Positions 49,090 through 59,312 of a stretch of DNA of 64,000 nt are shown in pieces (the first letter of the stretch is position 1; every line of letters starts with the position of its first letter). Source of the DNA: Paragonimus westermani (Eukaryota; Platyhelminthes; Trematoda; Plagiorchiida; Troglotrematidae); contig QNGE01000926.1 of NCBI GenBank assembly GCA_008508345.1, positions 1,039-65,038 of the forward strand, written 5' to 3'. The notes under the pieces are model-generated. The model saw only the letters and a list, made by a program, of their open reading frames with translations. It did not search any database and was not told where the DNA came from. The position numbers and the translations under genes were made by a program.

Positions 49090-51590
49090 TGAATTCTAGA
49101 AGGTCAGTGTTATATTCAGAGTAGCGTGGGATCAGAGCCTTCTGACACATACGGTCACTGAGGAATTAAAGTCCTACAAACTCGATGCTCTGTGGCTTTT
49201 ACTAACTACGTGTGGCCAATATACACTCCTATTGGGAGGTATTTATCGTTCATCCCCATGCAACACATTTTTGTAAACCCAGACAACTTCCTAAGATTAT
49301 TGATATGGGTGATTGTAACGAACCTAAGATAAGCTGGTTGTCAGTGTTTCACTCGGACTATGAAGGAGGACTTCCGGGTTCTTTAGCGACGTTGATATGA
49401 CAGAACTCGCAAACGCCCTTACGCAGCATCACTCTAGCCAGGTTCCTTCCATGCTTGACCTAGCGGCTACTAAGGCAATTTACCTGATGGTCAAAGTAGT
49501 CACCAAACTACCAAATGAATACAGTGACCAAGTTTTGGTCCCCTTTGTTCCTCCCTGTTACTGGGCGTAACAGTTCAAAAATTCACCTCAGTTAACTTTG
49601 CTAGCTTGAGAGTTTGTTTCCATTAGCCCCCTCTTCAGTAGCTATCATGCGTTTCATACCACATTCCAAAAATCGGACGTATCACACAAACTGTGTGCTT
49701 CTTCTCCTTCACCATTTCCGCTTGTACAACCGCGCCTCCTACATGGAGGTTTCCAATTGTTCGTAAGGCACAAACTCACAAGGACCTCAGAAGAAACGAA
49801 CACTTTCCACGCCGTTTAAAATAGGTACAACCAAGGAGTGTGTGAGCTAATTGAGCCAGAACAATAAATGATTCTACAGAGAGTACGTATGGATAAAAAC
49901 TGCTCAGTTAGGCATGCACGTCGATCGAGAAAAAGGAGCCCTCAGCTCTTTCTCCCCTACTGCCTGATGGTGTGACTTCTTTTGACCCTATAGCTTTTGC
50001 ACAGATATTTGGAGAGTGGTAAACGATGGTTTGCAATGCTGCACCGCCGAGCTGGAGCCCAAACCTATGTCTCCGAAACAACTTGCCAGTCACTCCCTAT
50101 ATCTGACATTTCTGTACTGCATGCCGGAGATATCCAATGCAAGGTTACTTCATATAGTACAATATAGTTCATACAGTTCAAACAAGATCCATTACATCAA
50201 CTGCCTTGCCTGACAGAACCCCTTCGTAAGCCATTTACGCAGACACTCTGAAATTGCATTCTTTGTGATGCATATATGGAGGTCAAGATCACGCTAATTT
50301 TCAAGGTTGGTGCTCAGCACTCCCCGGCTAGCTATCGACCAGTCAACCTCAATAACGTTCCATTCACAATAACGGAGCGTTTATTAAAGCGTGCCATCCT
50401 CAACACCTAATAAAGAATGGTCTTTTTCCTCCAAGCTGCATGGCATCCTCTCTAGTCGATCATGCATAACCAACATGCCTGATGCAGACCGAAGATGATG
50501 GCCTAATCTCAGATGCTGTCTTCTTTGATTTCACCGAGTCTTCTGAGTGTGTCTCACACAGTTCCTTAGGACACAAACTTGGGGCCTATTCATCCAAGAC
50601 AAAGTTATTTGCTTGATTGCATCTTTTGCTTGATGGTAAAACTTTAAAAGTTAGAACCGGAAAAGACCTTTCATCTCCCACCTTGACTTCTACAGAGATT
50701 CCTCGGTGATCAGTGTTTGGTCCTTGCTATTCTTACTTACATTAACGACCTTCCTGACAGTATTTCCAGCAAACCCGTCCTCTACCCTGACAGTCTGAGA
50801 ATATGGAGCGTTAGTGATCTCATTTCATCGTAACCTTATCTTGCAGCGGTCAGGCGCTAGTTAGACGACTCAAGTCTGTATTCGAATGACAGTAAGTACG
50901 TACGCGTGCAACTCTGGCAATGTCTTCGTGATTCATGGTGTGCTCGACACAGTAGACATTACAAAAACTGGTCTGTAGAAAGCTCTAGGTATGTAAATTT
51001 CATCCAACTTCTCTTTCGTCTATCATCAAAAGATGTCCACTAAAACGGGTCCGCTATTGTAGAGATGATTAGACATGCCTTTTCCCACACAAGTGAATAA
51101 GCGTTTTAAAATTCTGCTGCCTTATATACAGCCGTTACCTGCTTGTGCTAACCAAGTCGCTTATACCGGCCTGAAAGGAGAGATGCTCGCCAGTGAGTGT
51201 GTTCAGCACACGGCTACCAAACTGATTACGAGCCTAAGAAATATCGCGTATGGATCTTGACTTAAAGTTATTGATCCGTATCAACTTAATTTTTAACGAC
51301 TCTGTCGTGATCTAATTCTAACACACATATACTTTATGATAGAAAACGTACAGAAGTTCTTTATTGTAGTAGCTGAGAACGGTCGACAAGAACATGAACA
51401 ATTATTTACAAGCTCTGTCATTAGACCTTCTTCAGGCAATATTTCTTTGCCTATGTAACAGTCAAACACTGAAACGGTCTTCCTTCTGAAACCGTAGTTA
51501 CAGGTCTAGTGACGTTAGATTCTCATTTACTTGAGTCCTAGCTAAACGCTTAATTCTGTTCTGTTCTGGGTACTTGCTTTACTTCCTAAG
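49090..51590 (+). mobile_element. Near-complete but dead CR1/Jockey-like LINE (endonuclease plus reverse transcriptase)
   Basis: Ordered pieces in shifting plus-strand frames follow the LINE ORF2 order. The endonuclease appears as LLLGGIYRSSPCNTF near 49220 and MGDCNEPKISW near 49305 (family GDFN.P.I.W). GVTSFDPIAFAQIFGEW near 49970 matches the linker. The reverse transcriptase gives LIFKVGAQHSPASYRPVNLN near 50310, FFDFTE at 50521-50538 (motif A), YINDLPDSI near 50740, and YPDS at 50783-50794 in place of YADD (motif C). The C-terminal region gives EMIRHAFSHT near 51065 and TATKLITSLRNIAYGS near 51235, then fragments matching the end of the protein. Many stops and frameshifts show long inactivity. 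The 3' end is approximate; no tail repeat was identified. Confidence 0.85.
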
Positions 51591-51825
51591 AGAGGTACTA
51601 TGTCTTATTTTTAATTATTGTCTTTCGGACCAATAGACGCTGGTTTGACACCAAATAAAACAAGCTGGCTGAATCTGGGTACCGTAGACCTCTAGTCACA
51701 GGCCCATATATTACCACCGAAATCGCTGAAACCAAATGACTCTCATTTGTGAGACCTCGTATTGTGGAAGAAATTCGACTAAACGCATGATCACCTCATG
51801 AAAGTGGGCTGAGAATGCAAATCCG
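51591..51825. other. Interval between LINE and SINE-like repeat
   Basis: No frame or motif of note. It may be the decayed 3' untranslated end of the LINE. Confidence 0.4.
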
Positions 51826-51950
51826 CACTGTGGTAGAGATGTATTACTGACAAGCTCCGACTAGAACGAAACTCGAATCTAGCGCTAACTTCCGAAAGGG
51901 ACCGGCTGAAAAGTCTATGGAACTGCGGAAGCTGTAATCAGGTGCAATTT
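51826..51950 (+). repeat. SINE-like dispersed repeat copy
   Basis: The blocks GTGGTAGAGATGTATTACTG, AACTCGAATCTAGC (B-box-like) and ACCGGCTGAAAAGTCTATGG occur in the same order as in the copy at 22141-22275. It lies just downstream of the LINE in the same orientation. Confidence 0.6.
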
Positions 51951-52167
51951 ATATCAATTATACTTTCTTGCTACTTACCAGTAATTGCCTCACCAATAAA
52001 AACCACCGACACTGCTGACCCATTAAGAGTAAGTCGGACGCAACTTGGACTTTTGATCAGCTGTTATGGCTCATCGGCAATGCCTTCTGGTAGCATCTAA
52101 TTGAGTGTGTGTGTACGTCTTATAAAGTCAGGCTGAGCGCCAGGCAGAAGCGATCGAACGGAAGACG

Positions 52168-52694
52168 TGTAGCGAGAAGGCATCCAATAAAGCACATTCT
52201 TTATTGTCCAAATCGCCAGTCACATGCAACGCGCGCTCTCTCGTTTGTGAGTCATAATTCCATCCCGCAACACGCCCCGGTTTCCGTTCACACGTCGTGT
52301 GCACTTCTCACCGGTTTACGTGTGTGATCGCCGCCTTCTATCGGGGGGTTTTCCGCTTGCCATTCCTCGTCTGTTTGTCCGATTTCGTTGCGCGATGGCT
52401 CGTCCGGCTGCTCGTGCTGTCCGCCATCCACCCAGTGTTGGCCTTGACCGTATTCCAACATCGTGTCGAGATGTTCTTTTGAATGTTGGAAAAACCACGC
52501 CTCCGATCTGGCCGTCTGTCGTATTTCGCCTGCCCTGCCTCGCCCGTTGGTCCGATCCAGCCGAGCGATGACTCATCCGGTCGCGCACGTTGTTCTTGAT
52601 TCGATCGCAGCAGGCTTTTGAACGTACCTCCCCGCGTTGAGGTATTCGGCCGAGCGTTCGAAAACTCGCACCTCCGGCCTGACAATCCATCACA
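52168..52694 (-). mobile_element. LTR of a retrotransposon (527 bp), solo
   Basis: Read on the minus strand it starts TGTGATGGATTGTCAGGCC and ends CTCGCTACA, matching both ends of the copy at 38647-38806. It is noticeably richer in G and C than its surroundings and stays open for up to 137 codons (52316-52729 -). This probably reflects base composition rather than a gene. Near the 3' end a 7-bp hairpin (AATAAAG / CTTTATT, 52186-52205) contains a poly(A) signal readable on both strands. No matching target-site duplication (GACG versus CATG), primer-binding site or polypurine tract adjoins it, so it is a solo LTR or a rearranged one. Confidence 0.85.
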
Positions 52695-52950
52695 CATGTA
52701 CTCAGCGATATACGATAAACCGCCTTCAACGCTAATTCACTCTAAAGGGGTGACAATCTCAACTTTCAGAATTGTAAACTTCGGAATAAATACTGAACTG
52801 CCGTCTGTCAAACAGCACGCAATCATTAAGCAGTCGGCCCTGGTAGTGTCGACAGCCGTTCCCACAGGCAGCCATTTTCAGTACAGCGATTCAGTCTTTT
52901 CCGCCGAGTTCAGTGGGTTGGCTATATTTGTACAGTATGTCAATTACTAA
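52695..52950. other. Spacer between LTR and inverted duplication
   Basis: 256 bp without a recognisable feature. An open frame crosses it from the LTR (52618-52950 +), without homology I know. Confidence 0.5.
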
Positions 52951-53801
52951 AGTAGAGTGGTGAGCCGTCAGATATGTTAGCAATTAGGCAAATTAGTTCG
53001 CGGGATTGTTGGGTCGTTGAAACCATAACAAACCACAACAACATGACGAATAGCAAGCTATGTTATTAAGGCATATGTGGACAGTAGAAGGAAAAGTCAG
53101 CATAGGAAACTCATCTGAGCACCAGTACATCCCATTGTCTACTATTCGGGATCTGGAACACAAATCACAACCACTGATAACGAAGATCATTACATCACTA
53201 ATGGCACTGCTACTCCACACAGACTATATTGCCTATGTCGGTGACTAACTGACCGAGCTGTCCTCAACCTGATAGTTCGGAACCACTGCGGCAACCTGGA
53301 CTCTTCATCATGGTAATATTACGACGCTACAAGAACTCGAGTGATGGGATCTGTTCTGAGTTGTAACTAACTGTCCAATAGTTGGTGGGCAGCATTCTAC
53401 CATAATTTCATGTCAGCTCTCCTAGTTCTTTGCATGGTCCATACGATTTGTTTGCAAACGTAATTCGTTCAAACACTGTGGCCGCGGTGAATAGCCCCAC
53501 TACCAAATATCGTCTACCAAGCTGTAGCATTCATCAACACAAACATCGTCCTGATCATGAGTGGTTTAGTCATCGATCCGACTATTTGCAATTGAGCTGG
53601 CCTGAAAACCGGTATCCGCACCAACTACTTTGGACATTGTTCACAGCTTAGACTGTGGTTTGGTTCATTTTGCGTCATTTATACCTGAACCACCATAACT
53701 GTTTTTGGACTGGCGATCATATTTTTCTTCGTAATGTTAGTCCACATGGTCTGCTTGTTGGATCACCGTAGTTTCATTTTATGTGGTAGGCTTCTCCAAC
53801 C
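52951..53801 (-). repeat. Long inverted duplication, arm B (851 bp)
   Basis: Reverse-complement partner of 45104-45954, about 7 kb away, more than 99% identical by eye with mismatches only near 53735-53796. Both arms end abruptly in unrelated flanks. The near identity contrasts with the heavy decay of every neighbouring transposon, which points to a recent copy event or an assembly artefact. Confidence 0.95.
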
Positions 53802-54670
53802 AAAAAAACAACTGCTCCACAGACTAATGTTTCTGTCCCTAACTTTCTGCGACATCCAGTCTGTGCAGTACCTCTCAAAGGTATTGGCCCGGTGACAGTA
53901 TCGGGTCCACCATCCCAGTGCCTGCACTAACTGACAGTCATGGCTGGTGCTTGTACGGGACTGAAGGGGTGTTTTCCCATTACCACGGCAGTCACGTCTA
54001 ACGACCAGACTTGCTAGCCGAGTCGGGTGGGTGACTGGGCAAGACATGGCGCTGAAAACAAAGCCAAACTAACTGGGTTCGAGTGGTCGGGTTGGACGGT
54101 GTAAACCCGGTTCCAGTCCTGTGGCTCAGACCTATCCTTTCAGTTTTAGTCACCATGATCCGCGATTGATAACACTTGGCTGTTCTCACATTTCTATAAT
54201 CGATTCAGCGCTTGAAGAGCAATACTGAACTGGAACCAGCACACGCCGATGAATGCAAATGGGCAAAGCCAAAACACGATATTTCCACGATGGATCGTGC
54301 TATCGCGATCAATTTTCCATCAATCATTGAATGATGAGAAGCCAAATTCAGGGACAAGACAGATTTACAAGTCACCAAATGACTGATCGAAAACTAACTC
54401 AGCGGACCGTATATGTAAATGACTCTGATGACGGTTTAGAATCAATACTTTCACTTCACTGAAGGCACATCAGACTTGTGGGCGTTGGGGTGACTAAATC
54501 GAACTGTGTACTTGTCTGGTCGCCTTTTCTTATATTGAGTTGTATTAGGTCTCACTTTTCCAGTTTGGCTTGCTGGACGGTAGTCGCACGCGGCTTGGTC
54601 TGCGCGAATTATCCTGCTGGAACCAGATCGAACTCCCCGAACACAACTAAAAGAACGACGTGCAGGTAAT
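53802..54670. other. No gene recognised
   Basis: Short frames only, for example 53763-54047 (-). No motif was identified. Confidence 0.5.
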
Positions 54671-55250
54671 CTCTCAACCGAACAGCGTATCGAATTAGTT
54701 TTTATTTGTGGCTTGTGGTGAACAAGTGGCGGGGAACATGAGGGAGTTTAATCCAAAGCATATGATTGCGCGACCGGCTACCTGTAAACCAGTTCGGAGG
54801 CTGATTAAAAGGTTTGTTACAACATGTAATGTTCGTCGCATGCAAAGAAGCGGTCGACTGTGAACATCAACACATAATTGTTCTGCTAGTGATGTTTCGC
54901 AATGTGTGAAAAACAGTTCCTAAGACAACGTCCGTCAACTCACTCAATAATGTAACACTTCGAAGTCCGCTGTGCACAGGATACTCAGAAGATACAAGTA
55001 CCAGCCATACTGGGAGGCTCGAATACAGGAGCTTCGGCTGTGGGATGGGGACAAACGTGAGTCATTTTGCATGTGGTATTTATCAGAAAGGGATATATAT
55101 TAAACAGCATTTACTGACGAAGCAATATTCCGTTTGTGTGGATTCATGTGAGAATTGATCAACCAATACGCACATCTTTTATCGTGTGGAGTGCGTCAGC
55201 GCGATGTGCGCGTGCATGACCTGAACAGACACCTCAGATTATTGGCTGCT
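54671..55250 (+). mobile_element. Degenerate DDE transposase (IS630-Tc1-mariner superfamily, DUF4817-type helix-turn-helix)
   Basis: LSTEQRIELVFICG at 54671 opens the reading. In another frame MREFNPKHMIARPAT, then KPVRRLIKRFVTT and VRRMQRSGR follow, matching the DNA-binding part of these transposases (REFN..HP, IRRLVKKF..TGSV, RSGRP). Further on, YKYQPYWEARIQELRLWDGD matches the PYKIQ..QEL...D segment, and FTDEAIFRLCG (aspartate codon 55116-55118) matches the first catalytic aspartate region (DEA.F...G). Several stops and frame changes separate the pieces. The remaining catalytic residues were not found downstream, and no terminal inverted repeats were recognised. The superfamily is clear; the exact family is inferred. 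Confidence 0.75.
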
Positions 55251-58200
55251 GTCCTCTAATATGTTAACGGCCTACCGTCAAGGGTGGTTACAGTTGCTCA
55301 TTGCGGAGACACCAGGTGGAATATGGTAGGCGATCAATCCACTAGGCAGCTGATTGACGTTGAATCTTTTAAGCCCCAGTTGGTTACTTCTCCGAACATC
55401 TCTATGACAACTGTGATCGCGGTTCAGAGGGTTGCGGTGAGTTCTTATCCCCTTTTGGTGGGGGCCAACGGCAAACTTTCAACTGAACACCAATCGCGAC
55501 AGCGCTTGGATCTTAACCCCACCAGTGGAGGACCTAAAGTTGGCTCACTGAGAACTTAGTCTGCAGACCGGAGAACAAAACCTGTGAGATAAGTTACACT
55601 CACCCACCCCAAATGCAAATGTTCACAATTAATCTCATGGTTCAACCAAACGTCATCAGAATTCTTTTAATGTTTTCTAACAAAAGATGTAACACGTATA
55701 ATTAAGATGTATCTTCCTATTTTTAACAAATCAAAGTAAATCTAATCAAGAACCACGTAGAGTTCATTCATTCTGCTGATTTGGAATAAATGTATCACTC
55801 GATTCACTGTCCAAAAGTTGGTAGAAAGGACTATACATTGATTAAAGTCGGGTCAGTTTCGGTTCGGACTGTCACGAAGTAGAGGTTTGAACAGAAAACT
55901 GCGTTCATTCGGGGCCCAGCTCACATTTTTTACTTGTTAACTGGACATAATAAGACTCATGGTTCTTATGTCCCAGCAGTTGATCCACTTTCGTGCTGCC
56001 CATCGCACTTCCCACGGTTCCTGTCTACACTAACCAACGAACTTTGGTAACAGCTTTTCACATTCTCAAAGCATATATATTTCCATCGGGAGATCGTGTA
56101 TTCATCTCACAGATCATGACATAAAATGAATTGTTCTGGCATATCTTGTCTGTACACGTTCACACTTTTGAGTCTCCTAAACCTCCTACACGTGAACGGG
56201 TAAAATCAATCCCATTCCCCGTTTTGGTAAGCTTAAGGATTTTCTTTCCTAATTGTCAACTTTGTGTTGTCTGTTCAGTCTGGGGTCCAAGTCAGCTCAA
56301 CGGTGAAATTCAGTCGAACTGGCTAACAGGTCATCCCAATCAGCCGGTGAATGCGTGCTCCCGTAAGCCCAGGTGGCACAGTGTCGCACGCGTAGTTCAC
56401 GTGATCGACTCACGTGACTTCAGTGGTCTGACCTTCAGGAATCGTTCAGGTGCTACTCGCCAATAATCCAGCAACCTTTCCAGCATTCAGACCCGATTTT
56501 GATACGGCTTTAGCAGTTATGTAGCCCTTCTCAAGACTTATGTTGCTTTGACGATTGACTGCCATTCGACAACACGAAACATTTATTTATTAAGTGCTGT
56601 GAAATAATTTCTTTAAATGTACGTGTTGAATCATTCGGTAAAAGCATTATTCACATTCTGGTGATAGTTATTTCAGACCTGTGAGATTACCTCTGAACCG
56701 AAATTGTTTTATGCTCACGAAATAGTCCAATTCAAATTTGAATAGCTTCTTGTGTTATGTAAGGAAAAATCGAGAAACTGTGAGTTGGGAACTCTGTAGG
56801 AAAATTATTACAATAAGTTGAAAATCCATATTAGTCAAAACTGACCGATCCTTCTTTCTGATGTTAGATCCGCATCAAACTGTCGCGTTCTGGTCCAGAT
56901 AAGCATGATCGAACCATGACAGAAATAGCTAGCCCGATTAAATTGATTGTCGTTTTTCAAGGGGATTCATCGAACAGTGTGATCCTACAACCTAACTACT
57001 AGAAACCAAGACGGAACTGTACAGTGACCGGTTGACTGCTATTCAAATCAAGCCGAGGTAAGCAAAACCTCATACAAACGAAGCTTGAATGACCTACGTA
57101 GATATATGGTGTAAAAACATGTACATAAATATGACAGGAAAATGTAGCAAAAGTACACCAAAAACTGGTTTGAAAGTGAACCACGTTCAGTTTGTAGAGA
57201 TTCAACGCAGGAGATGTTTGAAGTGATGCACAAATCCATGTGTATTTCAGGTGTGCTGGCGGAATAAAAATGGGATCACAATGTTCAGGGAAAATAGTTG
57301 TATTCAGTTCCAGTCACCAAACATAAAAAGGCCAAAAAACGATGTACTTTGATATGGGAATCAGAGGAGCACCACTATATTCTAAGTTGTTTCCGCGAGA
57401 GTACAACATATTTATCGACAGATGAAGACAGCGTAACAGGGGAGTAGTAAAGCCAGTGATGGAGAACGTTTGCATTAATAATACGATACAGTCTGTTGCT
57501 AAAACCTAGATTTTAATGTACTGAGTGCAAATAGGTAGTCAGATTTTAGTTATATGTATGTCGAACGCCACTCACGTTTACAGACAACTTCATCTTTTTG
57601 TAGGCTTTTCAACCAGCCTATTTCAAAGTGAAACATTAGATACTAGATTCTCTCACATTTTCAGTTCATTTTCATCTATAACAATATGAACTGGGCAAAC
57701 GACGGCACTAATAGCGGAACATGATCGGCAGTACGCAAACTGAAATTTGGTATAAGGTTCAACAACCAAGACCATTCAATCAAATGCAGCCTTATTGATT
57801 ACAGTCGGCCATGGAGGGGCTATCAGTCGATGTGAAATGTAAGTCATCTTTACTGTGTACTGGGTTAACTTTTGTACCTCTCTGACAGTCAAATATTGCG
57901 AACCTGTATCACGAAATTCCTCCAGTATGGAACGGTGGAGAGAGAGTGTTTAACAAATGATCTGCCAATTGCGATGTATGGTTCTATCAAACTGTAGATG
58001 TGCTTCGAACATATCATCCCCTTGACACCGAACACCATGATTTTTGGTTCGCGGCACCTCAAACCCAGAGTGATCAGGCACGAATTTAGGAGGGTGCAAT
58101 AACAAAACACTTGCTCAAAACTGACCATACAATGAATCTCTCGAAGATTGTCCGCGTTACTTGTTAGATTGCAGACAATGGCGCTTTACACATTGCTCAC

Positions 58201-59099
58201 TTGGTTCAATGAAGTCCATGACTTCAACCTAAGTGAGAATTTCCTGTTCGCGGGGTTGTCGGATGGAATTAGCAGGACAGTTACCGTGTCTCCTATTGAA
58301 ACGAGTCGGCAATCTTGGCACTATTTACATAAGGTTGCGTTTGAGCTTTTAGACATGACTGATCGGTGATGTCCATTGTGAACTTACTGACGTTCTGGTT
58401 AACACGCCAGCCTCACGAGCACGAGGGTCGTACAAGGATATACACTACTGATGAGCTATACTAACGTCGAAACTGGAGGCAGAAAGGCTTATCTGATCGC
58501 AAAGACTACAGTCGAATGTAGGTGTTGTTTAATCTGACACATCTTAAGAAACCAACCTTGTTCGCTCAGAAGCAAAGTGTAGTGAACTTAGCATTACCTT
58601 GGTGATCCACAGTATATGGGCTGATTATTAATAATTTTTTACCTTCAGTGCTTCATCTCTTCATTATCAAGTTCTTGTTGTTTTCCACTTTTTCCGAATG
58701 TGCTCATATTGCCTTCACTCCAGTTTGCTCGTGTGAATCAAATGCAAATTGACTGATTGAATTCACTACACTCATCACTTGCCGATCGATTGGAGCATGC
58801 ACGACATTTAACGGCTTACTCATCTGATTACTACGTGAATAGAAAAAATTCAAATATTTGAATATGTCGCACACATCCGAGTCATGAACGCTAACTTGGG
58901 TGAGCCCTTTGGTTACTACTGCACGTTATCCGCCCGAGTCCATGCTTCGGAGACATCTTGTACATCATGTGAACTCTGGTACCATTGTTGGAGAGGATCA
59001 CTGAAACAGACACGTGTGAAACCCTAACTTTTTCACGTGGGAGGTCAAGCGATTTTTGTAGCGGTGGTTTCCACTGGAGTTTCGTCCCTAGATTATCCG
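55251..59099. other. No gene recognised
   Basis: Short frames only, including 55284-55559 and 56131-56466 (+), without recognisable domains. No RNA gene was seen. Confidence 0.5.
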
Positions 59100-59312
59100 A
59101 CTTTTCTTAACACCAAATTGATTGAGGCTGATCATACATGTCAAACATCACTCACAACTGAATGCAGCTGTCACATTCCCTTAGACACTCTGGAAAGCCT
59201 CTTTCGAAACGAAGCACTAGACTCGGGTAGAGCTCGTCGGTATTGGTTATCCTTGCCACGATCGGGACTTGAACTCCGAACATGCTTTCGTGAGACAACC
59301 GTGTTGATCACG
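59100..59312 (-). repeat. SINE-like tRNA-related repeat, longest copy
   Basis: Read on the minus strand it begins TGATCAACACGGTTGTCTCA and contains GTTCGGAGTTCAAGTCCC (59264-59281), which fits an RNA polymerase III B box (GTTCRAxxC). It ends with the family tail GAATGTGACAGCTG. It links the B-box part shared with 14281-14350 to the tail shared with 22141, 42410 and 51826. It is the best evidence that these fragments are one family. Confidence 0.65.

Noticed and set aside
52316..52729. A 137-codon minus-strand frame as a gene
   Set aside because: It lies almost entirely in the GC-rich LTR, with other frames also open there. LTR base composition explains the lack of stops.
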